A stretch of 27,604 nt of DNA, from IMG/VR virus record IMGVR_UViG_3300031758_000451, positions 1-27,604 of that record, one strand, 5' to 3'. This DNA is from a virus. The translations under genes and the position numbers were made by a program. Of the stretch, positions 16,122 through 23,451 are shown piece after piece (the stretch's first letter is position 1; every line of letters starts with the position of its first letter). Under the pieces are notes generated by a model, which saw only the letters and a list, made by a program, of their open reading frames with translations, was not told the origin of the DNA and ran no database searches.

Positions 16122-16613
16122 ATGGCAATATTCGGATCATCCAGAGACATAAGTACTTTCAAAGGCATATCAAGAGAGCTTTTGGAAAATGTAGTTTCAC
16201 AAAACTGCGGATACTACAAAATTGTTTTAAAGGATACGGAAATAAACGTATACGGGGAAGGGATGACAAAGTATTACGTGGGTCCCGTGCTAATAAACTG
16301 TTTGATAGAAAGGGGAGATTTCACCGCTAACAAAGAAGACTTCGGTGTACAAGTAAGCAGAAACGTGCAGTTCAGGTTTTTAAAGTATCACCTGGAACAA
16401 GCAAACGTAGTACCAGAAGTTGGAGACGTCATAATGTACAACGAAGATTACTATCACGTAGGAAACGTAAACGAAAACCAATTGATCGTGGGAAAAGACA
16501 ACGACTACTCTTACGAGAGCGGTTTACAAAATTTTGGAAACTCGTACTCCATACTGTTAGATACGCACTTAACAAGTCCTGACGCTCTTGGCATAACAAA
16601 AAATAGATTATAA
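16122..16613 (+). CDS. gp14: Neck protein (T4 gp14-like)
   Basis: 163 residues, shorter than T4 gp14 (256). Features are Y-G-E-G-M-T-K-Y-Y-V-G-P-V (about 45-57), a central beta-rich region containing F-R-F-L-K-Y-H-L (about 84-91), and the E-V-G-D-V-I-M-Y-N-E-D-Y-Y-H-V block (about 99-113), as in gp14-like proteins that together with gp13 form the neck. The stop codon shares one base with the ATG of the next gene (TAATG), implying coupled translation. Assignment rests on order and these blocks rather than an alignment. Confidence 0.72.
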   Translation: MAIFGSSRDISTFKGISRELLENVVSQNCGYYKIVLKDTEINVYGEGMTKYYVGPVLINCLIERGDFTANKEDFGVQVSRNVQFRFLKYHLEQANVVPEVGDVIMYNEDYYHVGNVNENQLIVGKDNDYSYESGLQNFGNSYSILLDTHLTSPDALGITKNRL

Positions 16614-17866
16614 TGGCCCAACAGACTAGACCCAGAAACAGAAAAGAATTCATGACTTCTTTGAGTAAGCCTTACACCACTCAAGGGACAGATCCTACGA
16701 AAATATTTTCTGAACCGAAAAAGGCAGGCCAACCCGAAATAAACAGATCGCTACAGACTTCAATGGACAACGATTCCGATAAGGATTACTACATCGGAAT
16801 AAAGGACATAGACGAAGCTGTGATGCACTATTTCAAAGACGTATTGAAACTGTACGTAATACAGAACAACGCTAGGGTAGACATACCCATACTGTACGGA
16901 ACGCCAGAGAACTGGAAAAGCTTTCAAAGAGACGGTTACTACAGGGACAAAGAGGGTCGTTTGATGGCACCGCTTCTGGTTTTTAAAAAGAACAGCATAA
17001 CCCAAAACAGAAACTTGGGAAACAAGTTAGACGGAAACTCTGCTCAAAACCTACAGTACTTTGAAAAGGGATACTCAAAGAGAAATTTCTACAGCAATTT
17101 TGGAGTTTTAAACAACAGAGTTCCACAGAAAGAGTACATAGCGACCGTGATTCCTGACTACGTTACTGTTGAATACTCTTGCGTGATATGGACGTACTAC
17201 ATGGAACAGATGGACAAAGTAATTGAAGCTTTAAACTACGCTTCAAGAGCTTATTGGGGAGACCCGAACAAATTCCAATTTTACAGTTCCATAGAGACTT
17301 TCAGCGATACAACTCAATACGAACAGGGAGAAGATAGAGCGGTTAGAACAAACTTTGATTTAACCCTAAACGGGTATTTGATACCCGATAGCCTAAACAA
17401 ACAGCTATCGTTTAACGGTAAAGTGTACAGCACAAGCCAGGTGATATTCGGTTTTGAAACCACAGATTCTTCGCTAGAGAGTTACACCGTAGCTAAAAAG
17501 CCTGCAGGAAAGTCTTTGGCTTCTGTTATAGCCGCAGACTCGATAAACACAGTAATAAACCAAACCATAAACACAGTGAACCCAGAAGCGTTAACGTACA
17601 TAAACACGAACAAACAAGTCACAGGAGTGTACGTAAACGATACAACAGTGCAGTTTAACAACCAGTGGTTGGTGGCTCCAACAGGGTTCCCGGCCACAGG
17701 TATCGATAACTTTACTTTCTTCTGTAACGGACAATTGATAGAAAGAACAGCAATAGTTAGTTTTACGCAAAACATAAACGGAGGCGCTCTGGTGATAAAT
17801 CCAACGCTTCTCAGTTACGCTTTTGATAACACAGACGAAGTTGTGGCTATAGGAAAATTCGCATAA
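16613..17866 (+). CDS. gp15: Tail terminator / sheath stabiliser (T4 gp15-like) with C-terminal extension
   Basis: 417 residues; T4 gp15 has 272. Residues about 60-265 show the gp15 pattern: R-V-D-I-P-I-L-Y-G-T-P-E-N-W (about 88-101, compare V-P-I-T-Y in T4), P-D-Y-V-T-V-E-Y-S-C-V-I-W-T (about 180-193), M-D-K-V-I-E-A-L-N-Y (about 201-210), and R-T-N-F-D-L-T-L-N-G-Y-L-I-P (about 243-256, matching the F-E-V-N-G-W-x-Y-P block). gp15 caps the finished tail and joins it to the neck. The C-terminal ~120 residues (from about 295) form a separate beta-rich domain absent from T4 gp15. It follows the gp14-like gene with a one-base overlap, giving the T4 order 13-14-15. Confidence 0.75.
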   Translation: MAQQTRPRNRKEFMTSLSKPYTTQGTDPTKIFSEPKKAGQPEINRSLQTSMDNDSDKDYYIGIKDIDEAVMHYFKDVLKLYVIQNNARVDIPILYGTPENWKSFQRDGYYRDKEGRLMAPLLVFKKNSITQNRNLGNKLDGNSAQNLQYFEKGYSKRNFYSNFGVLNNRVPQKEYIATVIPDYVTVEYSCVIWTYYMEQMDKVIEALNYASRAYWGDPNKFQFYSSIETFSDTTQYEQGEDRAVRTNFDLTLNGYLIPDSLNKQLSFNGKVYSTSQVIFGFETTDSSLESYTVAKKPAGKSLASVIAADSINTVINQTINTVNPEALTYINTNKQVTGVYVNDTTVQFNNQWLVAPTGFPATGIDNFTFFCNGQLIERTAIVSFTQNINGGALVINPTLLSYAFDNTDEVVAIGKFA

Positions 17867-17867
17867 A

Positions 17868-18170
17868 ATGGCAAGACTAAAATTTAAACAGATACTTTCA
17901 AACCTTCACTACGATGAAGTTAACGATCAACTGATATTGAGCGGATCAAAAGTGCCAACTGCTTTACAGAATTGGGACAACGCTTCAGGTTCTTGGGAAG
18001 ACGCTCTTGGAACGTGGGACGGCAGCAGAGCGAACATACCGGACTTCGTAATATACGGATCTACGTTTGTCACATCGAGCACATACACAACCGGATCGAT
18101 CACAATAAACGGAGTAGACACGTTTGGTGATAGTGGAAGCTTCGATACTGTAGATTTAGGAGAATACTAA
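17868..18170 (+). CDS. Small virion-cluster protein, Gly/Ser/Thr-rich, function unknown
   Basis: 100 residues. The N-terminus M-A-R-L-K-F-K-Q-I-L-S-N-L is basic and helical. The rest is Trp-, Ser- and Gly-rich, with repeated short blocks (N-W-D-N-A-S-G-S-W, A-L-G-T-W-D-G-S) and a beta-rich C-terminus. No enzyme motif or signal peptide. It follows the gp15-like gene after 1 base and immediately precedes the TATTTATT element of the fibre gene, so it probably ends the neck-gene unit. A fibre-attachment or baseplate-linked role is plausible from position only. Confidence 0.7.
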   Translation: MARLKFKQILSNLHYDEVNDQLILSGSKVPTALQNWDNASGSWEDALGTWDGSRANIPDFVIYGSTFVTSSTYTTGSITINGVDTFGDSGSFDTVDLGEY

Positions 18171-18178
18171 TATTTATT
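18171..18178 (+). promoter_or_regulatory. Candidate late promoter element TATTTATT before the repeat fibre
   Basis: It starts directly after the stop codon at 18168-18170 and ends 22 bases before the fibre ATG at 18201. Confidence 0.5.
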
Positions 18179-18200
18179 TACAAGATATAACACAAAAAAA

Positions 18201-21200
18201 ATGTCATCACTTACAGGACAAAACATAAAAGACACTTACCAATCACTACTAAAAGTAGGCGATAACGGTCAAGTAACAAGCGTAGCTAAAGGAGTTACCG
18301 ATGGATTAGGTAATTCAACCGGCCTATATCTCCAAAACGATGGAGTTCTATTGAGTGGATCCGTTAGCGTGTCTGGAAGTTTAAACGCGTCGGCGTCCTA
18401 CGCACTCACAGCTTCATACGCATTGAACGGTGGCGGCGGAGGCGGCGGAACACCCGGTGGTTCGAATACACAGATACAGTTTAATAGTGCAAATACTTTT
18501 GCAGGAACTGGATCTTTTACTTTTAACTACACAAGTCAAAGCTTACAGCAAGGCTTAACTGTTACGGCTAAAGGACAGTATTCACACGCTGAAGGTCAGC
18601 AAACGGTAGCAGTAGGAGATTATTCACACGCAGAAGGTAATACTACAACAGCAATAGGAGGTTGGTCACACGCAGAAGGATTTGTAACAATAGCAGTAGG
18701 AGGCTATTCTCACGCAGAAGGATCCTTCACAACAGCAATAGGAATCGGTTCACACGCTGAAGGTACTAATACAACAGCAATAGGAAATGGATCACACGCT
18801 GAAGGATTTGTAACAACAGCAGCAGGATTTGCATCACACGCAGAAGGTGAGCGGACAACAGCAGTAGGTGACTACTCACACGCTATCGGTGGATACGTCG
18901 TAGCAATAGGCAACGTTTCACACGCAGAAGGAAGCAATACAACATCAGTTGGAAACAGCTCTCATGCTGAAGGTAATACTACAATAGCAGTAGGTGACTA
19001 TTCACACGCAGAAGGTAGACAGACAACAGCAATAGGAGTCGGTTCACACGCAGAAGGTGGAAGTACGACAGCAATAGGAGGTGGATCCCACACAGAAGGT
19101 CAGTTTACTATAGCAATAGGAGGCTACTCGCATGCCGAAGGTGGTCTTACAATAGCAGACGCTTTATCAGGCTACTTCGGTATACAAGGCTACTCACATG
19201 CCGAAGGTTACTTAACTGTAACATCCGGATCTATAGCTCACGCTGAAGGATATCAAACAACTGCGATAGGGAATATGTCCCACGCTGAAGGCGGCCTTAC
19301 AATAGCAATAGGAGACTATTCACACGCAGAAGGTCTAAGTACAACAGCAGTAGGAAATAGCTCACACGCAGAAGGTCAAAATACAACAGCAGTTGGTTTA
19401 GCATCCCACGCTGAAGGTGACCAAACAACAGCAATAGGAGGTGGATCCCACACAGAAGGTCAGTTTACTATAGCAATAGGAGGCTACTCGCATGCTGAAG
19501 GTAGTAATACAACAGCAGTTGGTTTAGCATCACACGCCGAAGGAAGCAATACAACATCAGTTGGAAACAACTCTCATGCTGAAGGTGGTCTTACAATAGC
19601 AATTGGACTTCAATCACATGCTGAAGGTCGGTTTACAACAGCAATAGGAGGCTATTCTCACGCAGAAGGTTCTAATACAACAGCAGTAGGAACCCACTCA
19701 CACGCTGAAGGTAGTAATACACAAGCAATTGGTGCAGATTCACATGCAGAAGGCGGCTTTACAATAGCAGAGGCACTCACAAGCTATGGTGGTATACAAG
19801 GCTACTCACATGCTGAAGGTTACCAGACAGTGACGTCAGGCTCGATGGCTCATGCTGAAGGATATCAAACAACTGCGATAGGGAATATGTCCCACGCAGA
19901 AGGTCAAAGCACGACTGCAGTAGGACAACAATCACACGCAGAAGGATTTATAACAACAGCAATAGGAGACAGCTCACACGCAGAAGGTCAAGGTACAAGA
20001 GCGGTAGGACAACAATCACATGCAGAAGGTTCTAGTACAACAGCGGTAGGAAACAATACACACACCGAAGGTGACCAAACAACAGCAATAGGAGGTGGAT
20101 CCCACACAGAAGGTCAGTTTACTATAGCAATAGGAGGCTACTCGCATGCTGAAGGTGGTCTTACAGTAGCAAATGCTGTTTCTGGTTATAATACGTTATT
20201 TGACGGATTTGGTACAATTCAAGGCTACTCACACGCTGAAGGATTCAAGACAGTAACATCAGGATCAGCAGCACACGCTGAAGGTTACCGTACAACGGCT
20301 TTAGGCAATTTATCCCACGCTGAAGGTTCACTTACGAAAGCAACAGGAGATGTTTCACACGCTGAAGGTAATAATACAACAGCTATAGGCACAGGTTCAC
20401 ACGCAGAAGGTCAAAGCACAACAGCGGTAGGACGAGGATCGCACGCAGAAGGAATTGGTACAATAGCAGTAGGAGACTATTCTCATGCTGAAGGTACTCA
20501 AACAACAGCAATAGGATATGTATCACACGCAGAAGGTAACAGGACGACAGCAGTAGGAGACTATTCTCATGCTGAAGGATTTGTAACGATGGCAATAGGA
20601 GGCTACTCACACACCGAAGGGTTTACTACAACAGCAATAGGAGATTGGTCACACGCAGAAGGTGTAGCAACAACAGCAGTAGGAGTTTACTCACATGCAG
20701 AAGGTGAATTTACAACAGCAATAGGAACTGGCTCACACGCAGAAGGATTTGTAACAATAGCAGTGCAACGCAATTCCCACGCTGAAGGTAGTGGTACAAT
20801 AGCATTAGGAGGCTATTCTCATGCTGAAGGTTCTCAAACAACAGCAATAGGAACCCACTCACACGCTGAAGGTGAACGCACAATAGCATTAGGCCAATCA
20901 TCACACGCAGAAGGTGCAAGTACAGTAGCTTCTGGCTCTTACCAACTAGCTATAGGCGGATATAACACTCAGGGAGATGATAAATCGGCTTTCATAATTG
21001 GCGCTGGAAGTATACTGACCAGAGCAGACGCTCTTAAAGTACAAGTATTTAATAGCAGTGGATTACAAAACGTAGGCACGCTTGCAACAAGCTCAGTAGT
21101 GCTACCTCAAGTATCACAATCTCTTAACTTTGCAGACGATACTGCAGCCGCAGCTGCTGGTGTTCCGCTAGGAGGATTGTATCACACAACAGGTACCATA

Positions 21201-21218
21201 AAGATAAGATTGACATAA
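18201..21218 (+). CDS. Giant repeat fibre / adhesin with 54 SHAEG beta-roll units
   Basis: 1005 residues. Residues 1-75 form an N-terminal region with A-S-A-S-Y-A-L-T-A-S-Y-A-L, a motif shared in style with the 1269-residue fibre. A Gly-rich hinge (about 77-87) follows. Residues 126-912 are 54 tandem units, usually 14 residues, consensus x-x-S-H-A-E-G-x-x-T-T-A-I-G, resembling YadA/Hep_Hag head repeats that form a trimeric left-handed beta-roll. Three units (14, 28, 37) carry 9-16 residue insertions ending I-Q-G. The C-terminal ~90 residues (F-I-I-G-A-G near 933) are a cap domain. No membrane anchor is present, so this is a phage tail fibre rather than a bacterial autotransporter. Thr at unit position 10 recurs in almost every unit, making many possible O-glycosylation sites. 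The two glycosyltransferase genes follow. Confidence 0.88.
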   Translation: MSSLTGQNIKDTYQSLLKVGDNGQVTSVAKGVTDGLGNSTGLYLQNDGVLLSGSVSVSGSLNASASYALTASYALNGGGGGGGTPGGSNTQIQFNSANTFAGTGSFTFNYTSQSLQQGLTVTAKGQYSHAEGQQTVAVGDYSHAEGNTTTAIGGWSHAEGFVTIAVGGYSHAEGSFTTAIGIGSHAEGTNTTAIGNGSHAEGFVTTAAGFASHAEGERTTAVGDYSHAIGGYVVAIGNVSHAEGSNTTSVGNSSHAEGNTTIAVGDYSHAEGRQTTAIGVGSHAEGGSTTAIGGGSHTEGQFTIAIGGYSHAEGGLTIADALSGYFGIQGYSHAEGYLTVTSGSIAHAEGYQTTAIGNMSHAEGGLTIAIGDYSHAEGLSTTAVGNSSHAEGQNTTAVGLASHAEGDQTTAIGGGSHTEGQFTIAIGGYSHAEGSNTTAVGLASHAEGSNTTSVGNNSHAEGGLTIAIGLQSHAEGRFTTAIGGYSHAEGSNTTAVGTHSHAEGSNTQAIGADSHAEGGFTIAEALTSYGGIQGYSHAEGYQTVTSGSMAHAEGYQTTAIGNMSHAEGQSTTAVGQQSHAEGFITTAIGDSSHAEGQGTRAVGQQSHAEGSSTTAVGNNTHTEGDQTTAIGGGSHTEGQFTIAIGGYSHAEGGLTVANAVSGYNTLFDGFGTIQGYSHAEGFKTVTSGSAAHAEGYRTTALGNLSHAEGSLTKATGDVSHAEGNNTTAIGTGSHAEGQSTTAVGRGSHAEGIGTIAVGDYSHAEGTQTTAIGYVSHAEGNRTTAVGDYSHAEGFVTMAIGGYSHTEGFTTTAIGDWSHAEGVATTAVGVYSHAEGEFTTAIGTGSHAEGFVTIAVQRNSHAEGSGTIALGGYSHAEGSQTTAIGTHSHAEGERTIALGQSSHAEGASTVASGSYQLAIGGYNTQGDDKSAFIIGAGSILTRADALKVQVFNSSGLQNVGTLATSSVVLPQVSQSLNFADDTAAAAAGVPLGGLYHTTGTIKIRLT
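19068..19135 (+). repeat. 68-bp tract present identically three times in the fibre
   Basis: The same 68 bases occur at 19068-19135, 19428-19495 and 20082-20149, encoding the end of one unit, S-H-T-E-G-Q-F-T-I-A-I-G and the following G-Y-S-H-A. The second and third copies are identical over 90 bases (19413-19502 and 20067-20156). Confidence 0.9.
19242..19285 (+). repeat. 44-bp tract duplicated at 19854-19897
   Basis: The bases encoding A-E-G-Y-Q-T-T-A-I-G-N-M-S-H-A are identical at 19242-19285 and 19854-19897. Both copies follow an insertion-bearing unit and a 13-residue unit, so they are part of a larger super-repeat. Confidence 0.85.
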
Positions 21219-21220
21219 AC

Positions 21221-21242
21221 AAAAATAATTGTTATATTAATA
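21221..21242 (+). promoter_or_regulatory. Promoter-like motif of the glycosyltransferase operon
   Basis: AATAATTGTTATATTAATA sits in the 27-base gap after the fibre stop, ending 3 bases before the ATG at 21246. It matches 1133-1154 apart from two positions. Its presence implies that the glycosyltransferases can be transcribed separately from the fibre. Confidence 0.45.
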
Positions 21243-21245
21243 GCT

Positions 21246-22367
21246 ATGAAAGTTTTAGTTATATTCCCTGACAGCATTTCTACGCCTACAGGAGGCCTTG
21301 GTGTGCAATTTAAGAACATACACTCTAGGTTAAAAAACAAGATAGATTTTTACGTGGCAGGTTACCCAGACGGCCCAAACGGGGTTGATAATTACGTAGG
21401 GGTTTACCACCCTATACCGTCAATAAAACACGGATCTGTTAACACTTTGTTGGGCCACACTATATACCTGGCAGAAGCTTTAAAGTTTCCAAAACCTGAT
21501 GTAGTTCACGCGTACGATTGGTCCACTTACTTTGCTGGGGTTTACTTAGCACAAATACACAACGTACCGTTGCTTTTATCAATGCAACTTTCAGCAAACG
21601 CGATGGTCTCTGCTGGAATTACAAACTGTTACGACTTCAATACAGTAGACGGTTACTGGTTGCACAAAGCTCACGTAGAGACTGAATGGTTTGGTCTGCA
21701 AAAAGCAGATAAAATTATAAACGTTTCTAAAGGGTACGCAAAGTATTTCCCTCAGTTCTCCAATAAAACTACGATCATACCAAACGGAATCGATCTAAAA
21801 GATTGGCAACCCACAGACAAAGTCAAATTACCAGGAGATAGAAAACACAAGATCGTCTACATAGGTCGTTTTTCCTTAATGAAATCAACAGACGTTTTAC
21901 TTGACGCAGAAATACCAGAAGACGTAGATCTAATATTTGTTGGATCTTACAATGGAGGAGATCATGCGTGTGTATCCAAACTAGAAAAAACCATCGGAAA
22001 TAAACCGGGGTTTCACTATTACGGTCCCGTGTACGAACAAGACAAAGTAAATTTACTGCATTCAGCCGACGCAGTCATAATGCCCAGCAAACACGAACCC
22101 TTCGGTATCGTAGCGTTGGAGGCCTTAGCGTCTAAAAACGTATTAATAGCTTCCAGAGTAGACGGGTTGGGGGATTTTTTGAATGACGATAATAGCATCA
22201 ACTGCGGATTAACAGCAGAAGACATGTCAGCAGCTATGCACAAATTCACACAATTAAGCGATTTAGAGAGGGAAAACATGATTGAAAACGGTCTTAAGAC
22301 GTGCGAACAGTACAAATGGGACGAAATAGCCGAAGAATATTACGAAGTTTATAAATCTATGCTATGA
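21246..22367 (+). CDS. GT-B fold glycosyltransferase, family 4-like
   Basis: 373 residues, full length for the family. N-terminal domain: M-K-V-L-V-I-F-P start strand and G-G-L-G-V-Q loop at 16-21, which contacts the donor phosphate; V-V-H-A-Y-D-W at 86-92 is also typical. C-terminal domain: I-P-N-G-I-D at 178-183, K-I-V-Y-I-G-R-F-S at 202-210, and the E-x7-E motif in H-E-P-F-G-I-V-A-L-E with E284 and E292. It transfers an activated sugar to an unknown acceptor; the donor cannot be read from the sequence. No membrane segment or signal peptide. The stop overlaps the next ATG (ATGA), so it is translated together with a heptosyltransferase-like enzyme. It lies directly after a Thr-rich repeat fibre, which is a candidate acceptor. 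Host surface glycans are the alternative. Confidence 0.88.
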   Translation: MKVLVIFPDSISTPTGGLGVQFKNIHSRLKNKIDFYVAGYPDGPNGVDNYVGVYHPIPSIKHGSVNTLLGHTIYLAEALKFPKPDVVHAYDWSTYFAGVYLAQIHNVPLLLSMQLSANAMVSAGITNCYDFNTVDGYWLHKAHVETEWFGLQKADKIINVSKGYAKYFPQFSNKTTIIPNGIDLKDWQPTDKVKLPGDRKHKIVYIGRFSLMKSTDVLLDAEIPEDVDLIFVGSYNGGDHACVSKLEKTIGNKPGFHYYGPVYEQDKVNLLHSADAVIMPSKHEPFGIVALEALASKNVLIASRVDGLGDFLNDDNSINCGLTAEDMSAAMHKFTQLSDLERENMIENGLKTCEQYKWDEIAEEYYEVYKSML

Positions 22368-23410
22368 AAGTAAAAGTAAGTTACGTTACCCAAAACCCGA
22401 CTACATTAGGTTCACCAACGATAGCTGTCGCAGATTCACCTTACGAAAAAATACTTGGAGATTTGACAGATCTGTCTGATAACACGTCTTACAAAATAGA
22501 GTTAAACAAACAGAACAACTTTACTTATTTTGGTCCAAAACAGTGGTTTGGTCATTGGGATGTAAAATTACACAATCCGTTTGGAAAACAGATACACTCA
22601 GAGACCTACGATGCGACTGGTAAAACTGTCTTCATCAAGATAGACGCATCAGCGCTGGGAGACAATCTGGCTTGGATAGACTACGTGGATCAGTTTAGAG
22701 TCAAACACAATTGCAACGTTGTATGTTCGACTTTTTTTAACGAACTGTTTATAGACTCGTACCCAAAGATAATGTTTGTAAAACCAAACACTAGAATAGA
22801 TAATGTCTACGCGCAGTATTACGTAGGAACAAACAACCATTTAAATCGTGTGTACCAACCATCTTTGTATTTAGATAACCCTTTACAAAAGATAGCATCC
22901 GATATATTGGGATTGAAATACCGAGAGTCCGTAGCTAAGATAAAGTTACCCACTCATTTACAGAAGAAAAAACAAGTTACCATAAGCGAATACGCCTCTT
23001 TAAGAGTCAAAGAGTGGAATGTAGTGGGTGGCTGGCAGTCTATAGTAGATCTGTTTAACAGTTTAGGTTTTGAAGTGATAGTAATAAGCAAAGAATACTC
23101 TTACTTACAAAACGTAACTAACAAATCAGGAGATCTTCCATTAGAGGATAGGATTAAGGACATATACCAATCCAAGTATCACGTAGGACTGTCAAGCGGT
23201 CTATCGTGGTTAGCCACAAGCTGTTGTACGCACACATTTTTGATATCAGACTTTACTCCACCGTATCACGAAATAAAATCAAACGTAACTAGAATATACA
23301 ACGAAACACACCCAAGAGACTCAATAACCTACTCAGAAGTGAAAAATCCAGTAACCATTGAGCACGTCCTAGACAAAATAAGACTAAAATTAAACAAAGA
23401 CGGTTATTAA
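22364..23410 (+). CDS. TibC-like (autotransporter strand-loop-strand) O-heptosyltransferase
   Basis: 348 residues. In bacteria such enzymes transfer heptose from ADP-heptose to Ser/Thr of repeat adhesins. Matching blocks are A-L-G-D-N-L-A-W-I at 97-105, C-S-T-F-F-N-E-L-F at 121-129, P-L-Q-K-I-A-S-D-I-L-G-L-K-Y at 173-186, G-G-W-Q-S-I-V-D-L at 222-230, V-I-V-I-S-K-E at 238-244, G-L-S-S-G-L-S-W-L at 275-283, and L-I-S-D-F-T-P-P at 293-300. The Cys-x-x-Cys plus W-C iron-binding finger normally found near the C-terminus of TibC is not seen: after T-R-I-Y-N (309-313) there are no cysteines. Cys287-Cys288 is present instead. Cytoplasmic. It overlaps the upstream glycosyltransferase by 4 bases. The family match is by remembered blocks, not alignment; another acceptor or sugar is possible. 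Confidence 0.8.
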   Translation: MKVKVSYVTQNPTTLGSPTIAVADSPYEKILGDLTDLSDNTSYKIELNKQNNFTYFGPKQWFGHWDVKLHNPFGKQIHSETYDATGKTVFIKIDASALGDNLAWIDYVDQFRVKHNCNVVCSTFFNELFIDSYPKIMFVKPNTRIDNVYAQYYVGTNNHLNRVYQPSLYLDNPLQKIASDILGLKYRESVAKIKLPTHLQKKKQVTISEYASLRVKEWNVVGGWQSIVDLFNSLGFEVIVISKEYSYLQNVTNKSGDLPLEDRIKDIYQSKYHVGLSSGLSWLATSCCTHTFLISDFTPPYHEIKSNVTRIYNETHPRDSITYSEVKNPVTIEHVLDKIRLKLNKDGY

Positions 23411-23413
23411 TGG

Positions 23414-23421
23414 TATTTATT
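23414..23421 (+). promoter_or_regulatory. Candidate late promoter element TATTTATT before the holin-like gene
   Basis: It begins 3 bases after the stop at 23410 and ends 30 bases before the ATG at 23452. Its presence argues that the ATG at 23410 is not the true start of the downstream small gene. Confidence 0.45.
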
Positions 23422-23451
23422 AGAGAATTATTGACACTTAAAACAAAAAAT

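Larger units (their letters stand above)
18576..20936 (+). repeat. 54 in-frame tandem repeats, mostly 42 bp
   Basis: The 2361 bases encode exactly 787 residues, which equals 54 units: 48 of 14 residues, three with insertions (23, 23 and 30) and three of 13. Unit DNA is about TCACACGCAGAAGG followed by a variable triplet pair and ACAACAGCAATAGGA. Silent and replacement changes are scattered, and some units are identical over long stretches. Confidence 0.95.

Noticed and set aside
20383-20919. Leucine-rich minus-strand ORFs across the fibre repeats
   Set aside because: They are mirror readings of the GCA/ACA/GAA-rich repeats and carry no start signals or family features.
18576-20936. Regular 42-bp repeats resembling a CRISPR or satellite array
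   Set aside because: The period is an exact multiple of three, there are no fixed repeats with unique spacers, and the whole tract is one open frame with a clear amino-acid consensus.
18201-21218. Bacterial YadA-type trimeric autotransporter
   Set aside because: There is no signal peptide and no C-terminal membrane-anchor barrel, and it sits among phage virion genes.
23410-23451. ATG at 23410 as the start of the holin-like gene
   Set aside because: The extension contains the TATTTATT element and adds a non-membrane leader; ATG 23452 gives the usual short N-terminus before the first helix.
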